This document shows positions 16,838 to 24,201 of a DNA stretch of 56,601 nucleotides, one piece after another. This stretch comes from DATAXP01 sp036272935 (lineage in GTDB: Bacteria; Planctomycetota; Planctomycetia; Pirellulales; PNKZ01): the NCBI GenBank assembly GCA_036272935.1, contig DATAXP010000005.1, positions 1-56,601 of the forward strand, written 5' to 3'. Every line of letters begins with the position of its first letter. Position 1 is the first letter of the stretch. The notes under the pieces are model-generated. The model saw only the letters and a list, made by a program, of their open reading frames with translations, did no database searches and was not told the origin of the DNA. Made by a program: the position numbers and the translations under genes.

Positions 16838-18979
16838 TTGGCCGCCTTTACGCAAGAAAACCGCACGATCGCCCTCGAGGCACCCACCGTCGGCGACGAC
16901 GTGCTGTTGCTCCAGGCGTTTCACGGGCAGGAACGCCTGTCGGGGCTGTTCGAGTACGAGCTCGAGATGCTTTCCGAGCAGGACTCGATCTCGCCCGACG
17001 ACATCGTCGGCAAGAACGTCTCGTTCAGCGTGAAAGACCTCGACAACTCGCCGCGGTATTTCAACGGCTTCGTCAGCCAGTTTGCGTACTACGGCCGCAC
17101 CGATCGGCTGCACCAGTACCGCGCCCAGGTGGTCCCGTGGCTGTGGTTCCTCACCCGCACCACCGACTGCCGCATCTTCCAGAACAAGTCGGTCCCCGAC
17201 ATCATCAAAGCCATTTTCAGCGACCTCGGCTTCACCGACTTCAAGCTCCAGCTCAACGCTCAGTACCAGCCGCGCGAGTACTGCGTGCAGTACAACGAGA
17301 CCGACTTCCAGTTTGTTTCGCGCCTGATGGAAGACGAGGGAATCTTCTATTTCTTCGAGCATGAGGATGGCACGCACACGCTCACCCTGGCCGACAGCAC
17401 CAGCGGCTATGTCGATTGCCAGGACAATCAACTGCAATTCGGACTGATCCCCGTGGTGCGCGAGGTCAGCGACAACCTTGCCTCGTGGGAGCACCGCTAC
17501 CAGTGGCGCTCCGGGAAGCTGACGCACACCGATTACAACTTCAAAACTCCTAGCACCGATCTGCGCACGCAGACCAACAGCGTGCTCAACATTTCCGACA
17601 ACTCGAAGTTCGACCTGTACGAGTTTCCCGGCGTCTACGAGAAGACCGACGCCGGCAAATCGCTGGCCAAGATTCGCATGGAAGAAGTCGAAGCCGGCTA
17701 CGACACCGTGCTCTCCAGCGGTCGTGCGCCGTCGCTGAACCCCGGCGCCAAGTTCACCGTCTCCAAGCACATCGTCTCGGCCGAAGAAGGTTCCGAGTAC
17801 GCGGTCGCCGCCATCTGGCACCAGGCCGATGCCGGGGCGGCCTACTCGACCGGCCAGGACAATCGTCCGCCGGCCTACGCGAACCGCTTCACCTGCATTC
17901 CGTCGGACGTGGTGTACCGCCCGCCGCGCGTCACGCCGTATCCGCAAATTCACGGCGTGCAAACCGCCGTCGTCACCGGCCCCAGCGGCGAGGAGATCTG
18001 GCCCGACGAATTTGGCCGCGTGAAGGTGCAATTCCCTTGGGACCGCGAAGGGAAGCATGACGAGCACAGCTCGTGCTGGATGCGCGTCTCGCAGGTCCAC
18101 GCTGGCAAGGGCTGGGGTGGCATGAGCGTGCCGCGCATCGGCGAGGAGGTGCTGGTGGCGTTCCTCGAAGGCGACCCCGACCGGCCGATCGTCGTCGGCC
18201 GCATGTACAACGCCGCCCAGACGGTCCCGTACACGCTGCCGGCCAACAAGACGCAAAGCGGCATGAAGTCGCGCAGCAGCCATGGAGGCAGCACCTCGAA
18301 CTACAATGAATTCCGCTTCGAGGACAAGAAGGGGCACGAGCAGGTCCTGCTGCACGCCGAGCGCAACCAGATGATCGAGGTCGAAGTCGACGAACAGCAC
18401 TGGGTCGGTCACGACCGCACCAAGACGATCGATCACGACGAAACCACCCACGTCAAGCACGATCGCACCGAAACGGTCGACAACAACGAAACGATCACCA
18501 TCCACGGCAATCGCACCGAGACGGTCGACAAGGACGAAACGATCACCATCGGCGAAAGCCGGGTCGAAGTCGTCGGCAAGAACGAGACTATCACCATCGG
18601 CGCCAGCCGCACCGAGAGCGTCGGCAAAGATGAATCGATCACCATCGCGAGCAACCGCACCGAGAGCGTCGGCCAGGACGAATCGATCACCATTGCTGGC
18701 AACCGTAGCGAAAGCGTCGGCCAGGACGAGAGCGTCAGCATCGGCGGCGCCCGAAGCACGAGCATCGATAAGGCCGATGCGCTCTCGGTCGGCACCGACC
18801 TGGTCATCAACGCCGGCAGCTCGATCACCATCACCACGGGCGACGCGAGCATCGTGCTGAGGAAGGATGGCACGATCTCGATCAACGGCAAGGACATCTC
18901 GATCAGCGGCTCGGGCGAGATCAATGCCAAGGCGGATAAGAACGTCACGATCAAGGGACAGAAAATCCTGCAAAACTAA
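16838..18979 (+). CDS. vgrG: Type VI secretion tip protein VgrG (second copy)
   Basis: A 713-aa VgrG paralogous to the first copy, starting at TTG 16838 with a strong Shine-Dalgarno sequence. gp27-like region about residues 10-350 (YFNGFVSQFAYYGRTDRLHQ, FQFVSRLMEDEGIFYFFEHE). OB-fold about 380-460 (WPDEFGRVKVQFPWDREGKH, GGMSVPRIGEEVLVAFLEGD, RPIVVGRMYN). From about residue 520 a needle of roughly 14-residue repeats follows, such as NRTESVGQDESITIA, repeated eight or nine times. It ends with VTIKGQKILQN. DUF6484 begins 14 bases downstream, so the two are probably cotranscribed. Confidence 0.95.
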   Translation: MAAFTQENRTIALEAPTVGDDVLLLQAFHGQERLSGLFEYELEMLSEQDSISPDDIVGKNVSFSVKDLDNSPRYFNGFVSQFAYYGRTDRLHQYRAQVVPWLWFLTRTTDCRIFQNKSVPDIIKAIFSDLGFTDFKLQLNAQYQPREYCVQYNETDFQFVSRLMEDEGIFYFFEHEDGTHTLTLADSTSGYVDCQDNQLQFGLIPVVREVSDNLASWEHRYQWRSGKLTHTDYNFKTPSTDLRTQTNSVLNISDNSKFDLYEFPGVYEKTDAGKSLAKIRMEEVEAGYDTVLSSGRAPSLNPGAKFTVSKHIVSAEEGSEYAVAAIWHQADAGAAYSTGQDNRPPAYANRFTCIPSDVVYRPPRVTPYPQIHGVQTAVVTGPSGEEIWPDEFGRVKVQFPWDREGKHDEHSSCWMRVSQVHAGKGWGGMSVPRIGEEVLVAFLEGDPDRPIVVGRMYNAAQTVPYTLPANKTQSGMKSRSSHGGSTSNYNEFRFEDKKGHEQVLLHAERNQMIEVEVDEQHWVGHDRTKTIDHDETTHVKHDRTETVDNNETITIHGNRTETVDKDETITIGESRVEVVGKNETITIGASRTESVGKDESITIASNRTESVGQDESITIAGNRSESVGQDESVSIGGARSTSIDKADALSVGTDLVINAGSSITITTGDASIVLRKDGTISINGKDISISGSGEINAKADKNVTIKGQKILQN

Positions 18980-18993
18980 CCCCTGAAAAGACC

Positions 18994-19470
18994 ATGCAGC
19001 GAACCGAACTGTTGACCGCAGCACGACGAAAGACAAAACGTCAAATACCGGCGCAAGGCATGCTGATCGCCACGCTTGCCGAACTGGATGGCGAGGGTAT
19101 CCCGCACGTGGGCATGGCCGGAACTGGGAGCGTGCCCGCCCGCTCGACCGTCGCCCTGCGCACCAGCGACCTTGGCCGCGACGTGGCCGTAATGTGCGAA
19201 GCCGGCGATCGAACACGGCCTATCATCATCGGCGTCATCCAGCCGCCATCGCCGCCGACGGCCGAGGTGACGGTCTCGCCCGGGGCACTGCAAGTCGAGG
19301 CCGATGGCGAGCGCGTCGAGGTCAACGCCCAGCGCGAGCTCGTGCTCCGCTGCGGCGAGGCGAGCATCACGCTCACGCGCGCCGGCAAGATCCTGTTGCG
19401 CGGCACCTACCTGCTCAGCCGCAGCTCGGGCGTCAACCGCATCAAGGGAGGCAGCGTACAGATCAACTGA
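18994..19470 (+). CDS. DUF6484 T6SS accessory protein
   Basis: Protein of 158 aa. The C-terminal half matches the DUF6484 pattern: a CGEASITLTRAGKILLRGTY stretch, then LLSRSSGVNRIKGGSVQIN at the very end. The middle part (DVAVMCEAGDRTRPIIIGVI) resembles the VgrG OB-fold end, where spikes carry RPIxxG. It may therefore be a small spike-like or spike-binding adaptor. Such proteins sit next to VgrG and DUF2169 genes in T6SS accessory clusters. The exact role is unknown. Confidence 0.8.
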   Translation: MQRTELLTAARRKTKRQIPAQGMLIATLAELDGEGIPHVGMAGTGSVPARSTVALRTSDLGRDVAVMCEAGDRTRPIIIGVIQPPSPPTAEVTVSPGALQVEADGERVEVNAQRELVLRCGEASITLTRAGKILLRGTYLLSRSSGVNRIKGGSVQIN

Positions 19471-19500
19471 ACCTAAACGCTGCTCGCTTTTCGCTTCTCT

Positions 19501-20637
19501 ATGCATCTCGTCAACCACACCAAGTTCCAAGCCGGCTATACGATGTTCACGGCAGCCGACGGCCGTGAGTCGATTGTCGTCGTAGCCAAGGCCACGTTCG
19601 CCATCCCGCGGCAGGCAACTGACGAGCCGCGCCTGGCGGCCGAGCAGGTGCCGCTGGTGATGTGCGACGAATTCACCGGCGAGCCGGGCTTCTCGGCCCC
19701 GCGCTACGAGATCGACTTCGCGCCGCGCAAGCCGCGCTGCGATGTGCTGCTGGTGGGCAGTGCCTATGCTCCCGGCGGCCGGGCGACCGATCGCGTCACG
19801 GTGAAGCTGCAAGTCGGCACCGTGACGAAATCGTTCGACGTCGTCGGCAAGCGGGTTTATCGCCTGGGCATTGTCAGGCTCAGCGGCAGCGCGATCGAGC
19901 CGTTCACCGTTATGCCCATCTCGTACGATAACGCCTACGGCGGCGTCGATCGCACGAACCCCGAACCGGCAAAGCACCGCTGGTTTCCGTCGAACCATGC
20001 CGGCGTCGGCTACCACCCCGGCGCCAATCCCAACGCCGTCGAAGGCTTGCCGCTGCCCAACACCGAAGAGACGGGCAACCCGGTGACCAGCGCCAATGGC
20101 AACTATCGGCCGATGGCGCTGGGGCCCGTCGGCCGCGCGTGGGAGCAGCGCATCAAGTACGCCGGCGCCTACGACAGGCGCTGGCTCGACGAGAAGTTTC
20201 CGTTCTTGCCCGACGACTTCGACGATCGCTACTTTCAAGCCGCCCCGGAAGATCAACAGACCGATCCTCTGCGCGGCGGCGAGGAAGTGGCGCTGGCCAA
20301 CCTCACGCCACAGGGACACACTGCGTTCAGGCTGCCGAAGCAGCTGGGCCTGCCGGTGCTGTTCGTCCCGCGCTCGGGCGACGTGAGCGAGCAGATCGCC
20401 GTGGCCGATACGTTGTTGATCGAGCCGGACGAGCAGCGGTTCATGATCTGCTGGCGAACGTCGATCGGCGTGCGGCGCACGATCCGCGAGATCACCGAGA
20501 TTATCGTCGGGCAAAGCGCCGCCCGATGGCGAGAGCAGCAGTTTCGCCGCCGCCGCGCCGCGACGAAGCATCGTTTCCCATCGCTGCGCGAGATGGTCAC
20601 CTCGGCTCGTCTGACCAAGCGCAAGGGGGCGAGGTGA
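19501..20637 (+). CDS. DUF2169 T6SS accessory protein
   Basis: Protein of 378 aa. The N-terminus (VNHTKFQAGYTMFTAADGRE, VVVAKATFAIP) and the middle (MPISYDNAYGGVDRTNPEP, then NPNAVEGLPLPNTE) match DUF2169 proteins. These lie beside VgrG, PAAR-like DUF4150 and effector genes and are thought to act as adaptors or chaperones loading cargo onto the spike (family-level inference). The C-terminus is strongly basic (RREQQFRRRR-like and SARLTKRKGAR). The stop is 2 bases before the next start, giving tight coupling to the ketosynthase-like gene. Confidence 0.88.
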   Translation: MHLVNHTKFQAGYTMFTAADGRESIVVVAKATFAIPRQATDEPRLAAEQVPLVMCDEFTGEPGFSAPRYEIDFAPRKPRCDVLLVGSAYAPGGRATDRVTVKLQVGTVTKSFDVVGKRVYRLGIVRLSGSAIEPFTVMPISYDNAYGGVDRTNPEPAKHRWFPSNHAGVGYHPGANPNAVEGLPLPNTEETGNPVTSANGNYRPMALGPVGRAWEQRIKYAGAYDRRWLDEKFPFLPDDFDDRYFQAAPEDQQTDPLRGGEEVALANLTPQGHTAFRLPKQLGLPVLFVPRSGDVSEQIAVADTLLIEPDEQRFMICWRTSIGVRRTIREITEIIVGQSAARWREQQFRRRRAATKHRFPSLREMVTSARLTKRKGAR

Positions 20638-20639
20638 CG

Positions 20640-21683
20640 ATGTTCATTGCCGCCACCGGCATGGTCTGCCCCGTCGGCCTGACCGCCCCAGCGGCATGTG
20701 CCGCGCTGCGCGCGAAGGTCGCCGGCTTTACCGATCTCCCGTTCAGCGATGCTCGCGGCGAGCCGATCACGGGAGCGTCGGTCCCAGAGGTCGGCAACCT
20801 GCCCCGCCGCGCGTCGCACTTGGTCGAGATGCTCGCCCGCGCGTTGGCCGAGGTGCTGCACTCGCAGCCGATCGCCTCTTGGCAGCAGGTGCCGCTGCTC
20901 ATCGGCCTGGCGGAGACTGGCCGACCAGGCGCACCACCGGAGTTGCCTGGGATGGTGATCGCCGAAGTGCAAAAGAAGTTGAACGTGCGATTTCATCCGC
21001 AGCACTCGCGTGTCTTCGCCTCGGGGCACACCGCCGGCTTCGAGGCGCTGCGAGTCGCGCGTGACTTGTTCAACAGCGGCAGCGTTCCTGCTTGCATCGT
21101 CGCCGCGGTCGATTCATTGCTGATCGCTCGCACGCTACGCTGGCTCGACGAGCAGTTTCGCCTCAAAACTCCCGCCAACCGCGACGGGGTGATTCCCGGC
21201 GAAGCGGCCGCGGCCGTGTTGCTCCAGAAGACCGCCAGCCAGGGGACCACCACGGAAATCTCCGGCCTCGGCTTCGCCGACGAGAAGGCGCATATCGCTT
21301 CCGGCGAGCCGCTGCTGGGCCTCGGGCTCACCGCGGCGACCCGCACCGCTTTAGGCGAGGCACGGCTCGGCCTGCACGAAATCGACCTGCGCATCTCCGA
21401 CGTCACCGGCGAGCTGTACGGCTTCAAAGAGCTGCCGCTGGTCACCGCCCGGCTGATGCGTGTCGTTCGCCAACAGGAACAGCCGCTGTGGCATTGGGCC
21501 GAGGCAATCGGCGACACGGGCGCGGCCGCCGGTGTCGCGCAACTGGTCGCTGCCGACGCCGCGCTGCGCAAAGGTTACGCTCCCGGCAACCGCGTGCTCG
21601 GTTTCACGAGCGCCGCTGGCGGTGCCCGCGCCGCCGCGGTGCTACATCGCTGGCCGCGAACCTCGATCCCAGCAAAGGTATAA
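20640..21683 (+). CDS. Ketosynthase-like (thiolase-fold) protein without catalytic residues
   Basis: Protein of 347 aa from ATG 20640, with GAGG upstream and 2 bases after the DUF2169 stop. The fold matches beta-ketoacyl-ACP synthases: FIAATGMVCPVGLTAPAACA at the start, FASGHTAGFEALRVARDL where a KAS has its CASG nucleophile elbow, GVIPGEAAAAVLLQK, and IGDTGAAAGVAQLV where a KAS has GHTxGAAG. The nucleophile Cys is replaced by Phe (F126) and the C-terminal active His by Asp (D292). Normal condensation is therefore unlikely. Its place between DUF2169 and DUF4150 genes suggests a structural or adaptor role in T6SS cargo handling. Confidence 0.75.
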   Translation: MFIAATGMVCPVGLTAPAACAALRAKVAGFTDLPFSDARGEPITGASVPEVGNLPRRASHLVEMLARALAEVLHSQPIASWQQVPLLIGLAETGRPGAPPELPGMVIAEVQKKLNVRFHPQHSRVFASGHTAGFEALRVARDLFNSGSVPACIVAAVDSLLIARTLRWLDEQFRLKTPANRDGVIPGEAAAAVLLQKTASQGTTTEISGLGFADEKAHIASGEPLLGLGLTAATRTALGEARLGLHEIDLRISDVTGELYGFKELPLVTARLMRVVRQQEQPLWHWAEAIGDTGAAAGVAQLVAADAALRKGYAPGNRVLGFTSAAGGARAAAVLHRWPRTSIPAKV

Positions 21684-21686
21684 GTC

Positions 21687-22424
21687 ATGGGCGCCAACGT
21701 GTTCGCCAACGGCGACGAGATTGCCTGCAAGGCCGGCAATTGCCAGGTGATTGCCGCCTTCCCCGACGTGTGCCTCACGCCGCCGCCGCCGCCCGCTGGC
21801 CCGATTCCTGTCCCTTACCCCGATACGTCGTTCTCGAAGGACATGCAGAACGGCACCAAGACGGTGCAGATCGGCAGCGCGGAAGTGATGATGAAGAACA
21901 TATCGTTTTACGGCACGAGCCCGCTGGGCGACGAACCCGCCACGATGGGTCAAGGGGCGGGCGTGATCACGCACAAGATCACCGGCTACACCTACTTCAC
22001 CGCCTGGTCGATGGACGTGATTTTCGAGGGGGCGAACGTCGATCGCCACACCGACATGACCACGTCGAACCACATGAGTCCGCAGCCCGGCAACCAGACG
22101 ATGATGGCCAACATCGGCATGATGGCGATCACGGTGCCTGGCGGTGGCATTCCGCCCCCGCCGGGCGATTGCCAGCCGGGCGAATACTCGCAACTGAACC
22201 AGGACGTGCAGGACAGCAAGGCCGAGGTCGCCGCCGCCGGCGGTGCGTGCCGCGATGGAGATGACCAGGCGACGCTCGAAGCCAAGGGAAGCGCCTGGCT
22301 CAAACAGGCGGTTGCCCGGGCTCGTCGCGACATGAAATGCTTCCGCGGCGGCGACGACGGTCATCAGCAAGCACAAGCCTCAGCATGGGAGCACGTCGGC
22401 CGATGTCAACGAATGTCGCGCTAG
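21687..22424 (+). CDS. PAAR-like (DUF4150) protein with Cys-rich C-terminal domain, candidate effector
   Basis: Protein of 245 aa, 3 bases after the ketosynthase-like gene. Residues 1-150 are a PAAR-like DUF4150 cone (VFANGDEIACKAGN, AFPDVCLTPPP, KTVQIGSAEVMMKNISFYGT, GVITHKITGYTYFTAWSMDV). A Pro-rich hinge (GGGIPPPPGDC) leads to a short C-terminal domain of about 75 residues with four Cys and the motif KCFRGGDDGHQQ. That tail resembles small polymorphic-toxin domains attached to DUF4150, but I cannot name the family with confidence. The next gene overlaps it by 22 bases, as toxin/immunity pairs often do. Confidence 0.75.
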   Translation: MGANVFANGDEIACKAGNCQVIAAFPDVCLTPPPPPAGPIPVPYPDTSFSKDMQNGTKTVQIGSAEVMMKNISFYGTSPLGDEPATMGQGAGVITHKITGYTYFTAWSMDVIFEGANVDRHTDMTTSNHMSPQPGNQTMMANIGMMAITVPGGGIPPPPGDCQPGEYSQLNQDVQDSKAEVAAAGGACRDGDDQATLEAKGSAWLKQAVARARRDMKCFRGGDDGHQQAQASAWEHVGRCQRMSR

Positions 22425-22870
22425 CCATCGACCAGGCGTTCGCCGCCGTGCCGGCACCGGACGCCGACGAACTGCGCATCTCGACCGACGACGAATCGTT
22501 CGAAGACATCGAGGCATTTCGCGGCAAACGCTGGCAGGAGATCGACGCCGCGCAGCTTGCCAGCCATCAAAACGCCCTGTTCTGGTTCTCGCCGACGGCG
22601 TTTCATTACTACCTGCCGGCCTTCCTGAAGGCAGGCCTGGCCGCTCCCGACGCGATTTTCGTCATCACGCTGCTGCAACTGCTCACGCCGTCGCCAAAGG
22701 AGAACCTGAACCGCTTCCGCGAGCTGCGCTGGTCGCAGCTCGGGCCGCAGCAAATCGCGGTGCTCGACCAGTGGCTGGGCACGATTGCCGAGACGGCCAG
22801 GCCCGGCGGTGTGTTCGCCCAGGAGATTGCCGAGGCACAGAAAGCAGTACGCGAACGGCGATGGTGGTGA
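22403..22870 (+). CDS. DUF6714-like protein, candidate immunity protein
   Basis: Protein of 155 aa from ATG 22403, overlapping the end of the DUF4150 gene by 22 bases. An earlier start at 22337 lies deeper in that gene and would add Arg-rich residues. The core WFSPTAFHYYLPAFLKAGL, followed by LLTPSPKENLNRFREL, matches the DUF6714 pattern. The protein is acidic at the N-terminus (DELRISTDDESFEDIE), small, and placed directly after a candidate toxin, so an immunity role is a reasonable inference. A housekeeping role cannot be excluded. Confidence 0.7.
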   Translation: MSTNVALAIDQAFAAVPAPDADELRISTDDESFEDIEAFRGKRWQEIDAAQLASHQNALFWFSPTAFHYYLPAFLKAGLAAPDAIFVITLLQLLTPSPKENLNRFRELRWSQLGPQQIAVLDQWLGTIAETARPGGVFAQEIAEAQKAVRERRWW

Positions 22871-24132
22871 ACGACGCGATGGCAAGCACGCTGGCTCAGA
22901 TCGTCGATCAGCACGTCGAAGAGACGGCGTTTCTGTGGCTACTGCGCGATGCCGCCGTTGGCGCGCCACATTACACGCTCGACGACCTGGCGCGGCTCGA
23001 CGAGCGCGTCGAAGCGCATCTCGATGGCCTCCGCGAGACGGGCGGCGATGGCTGGACGGCAATCGCCGCCGAGTTGCAACGCCACAACGAACCGGGCGAA
23101 GTGTTTGCCGCGGCGGTGCTGGCGTTCGAGAACGGCGATCCGCGGCGGATTGCCCAGATGCTCGAAGTCGGTACCACGGCTCCTCGATTGTCCCGCGCGC
23201 TGATCTCGGCCCTCGGCTGGCTGCCGGCGAAAACGGCGCTCTCGCGGCTGCAACCGCTGCTCGACTCGCCGAACCCGGCGGTCTGTCGAGTCGGCATCGC
23301 CGCCGCGGCCGCGCACGGCCAAAGCGCCGGCAGCGCGCTCGACACGGCGCTAGCGCACGATGACTCACGGCTACGGGCCCGCGCGCTGCGCGCCGTCGGC
23401 GAGGTTGGCTCGACCAAGCGGATGGCTGCCCTGCACGCGAACCTGTCGAACCCCGATCCCGCGTGTCGCTTCTGGGCCGCGTGGTCGGCGGCGCTGCTGG
23501 CGCCGGCCGATCGCGACGTCACCCGGGCATTGCAAGCCACGGTGCTCGACGTGCCGCCGCTGCGCGCGCCGGCGCTCGACATGCTGATGCGCCGTGTTGA
23601 CGTCGCTGCCGCGGGTGCGTGGCTGGCCAACTGCGCGACGAAGCCCGACGTGGTGCGCGTCGCGGTTTCCGGATTCGGCGCACTCGGCGATCCCGCCGCC
23701 GTGCCGCGCTTGATCGAGCTGATGAAGCATCCGCCGCTCGCCCGACTGGCCGGCGAAGCATTCAGCACGATCACTGGCGTACACATCGCCTACGACAAGC
23801 TCGAAGGCGTGAAGCCCGAAGGCTTCGAGGCCGGCCCGACCGAGAATGCTGCCGACGAGAATGTTGCGCCCGATCCCGACGAGCATCTCGCCTGGCCCGA
23901 TGCCGAGAAGGTCGCCGCGTGGTGGACGAAGCATCAAGGCAAGTTCGCCGCCGGCACGCGCTATCCGCTCGGCAAACCGATCACGAAGGAGTCGTTGCAC
24001 GACGCCTTGCGCCGAGGCCGACAGCGCCACCGTGCCGCCGCCGCCCTCGAACTAGCGATCCGCGACCCCGGCAAGCCGTTGTTCAACGTGCGAGCGCGCG
24101 GAGCCGAGCAACAGCGGCGGCTACCGATGTAG
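22861..24132 (+). CDS. TIGR02270 family HEAT-repeat protein
   Basis: Protein of 423 aa from ATG 22861, overlapping the DUF6714 gene by 10 bases. An alternative ATG lies at 22879. The N-terminus (IVDQHVEETAFLWLLRDAA, then LDDLARLDERVEAHLDGLRE) is typical of TIGR02270 proteins found in T6SS loci. The middle is a run of HEAT-type helical repeats (LSRALISALGWLPAKTALSR, SRLRARALRAVGEVGSTKRM, RVAVSGFGALGDPAAVPRLI). The function is unknown, and helical repeats suggest a protein-binding scaffold. It is the last gene of the island before the strand changes. Confidence 0.82.
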   Translation: MVVNDAMASTLAQIVDQHVEETAFLWLLRDAAVGAPHYTLDDLARLDERVEAHLDGLRETGGDGWTAIAAELQRHNEPGEVFAAAVLAFENGDPRRIAQMLEVGTTAPRLSRALISALGWLPAKTALSRLQPLLDSPNPAVCRVGIAAAAAHGQSAGSALDTALAHDDSRLRARALRAVGEVGSTKRMAALHANLSNPDPACRFWAAWSAALLAPADRDVTRALQATVLDVPPLRAPALDMLMRRVDVAAAGAWLANCATKPDVVRVAVSGFGALGDPAAVPRLIELMKHPPLARLAGEAFSTITGVHIAYDKLEGVKPEGFEAGPTENAADENVAPDPDEHLAWPDAEKVAAWWTKHQGKFAAGTRYPLGKPITKESLHDALRRGRQRHRAAAALELAIRDPGKPLFNVRARGAEQQRRLPM

Positions 24133-24162
24133 GGTGTGCCCGCCATGCGCAAGAGCGGCGGT

Positions 24163-24177
24163 GGGCGGAGCCCGCCC
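24163..24177. repeat. Hairpin after the T6SS island (family L)
   Basis: GGGCGG and CCGCCC pair around a 3-base loop. Together with GTGTGCCCGCC at about 24134-24144 they form a short repeat between the convergent TIGR02270 and helicase genes. No T-run is present. Confidence 0.6.
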
Positions 24178-24201
24178 TTAGTCCTGCGCTTCCAGAGTGT
24201 G

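Noticed and set aside
16721..19216. An 831-codon open frame on the - strand
   Set aside because: It is the mirror of the vgrG2 gene. Its product is full of Asp/Val/Arg repeats that reflect the needle repeats, and the + strand has clear family motifs.
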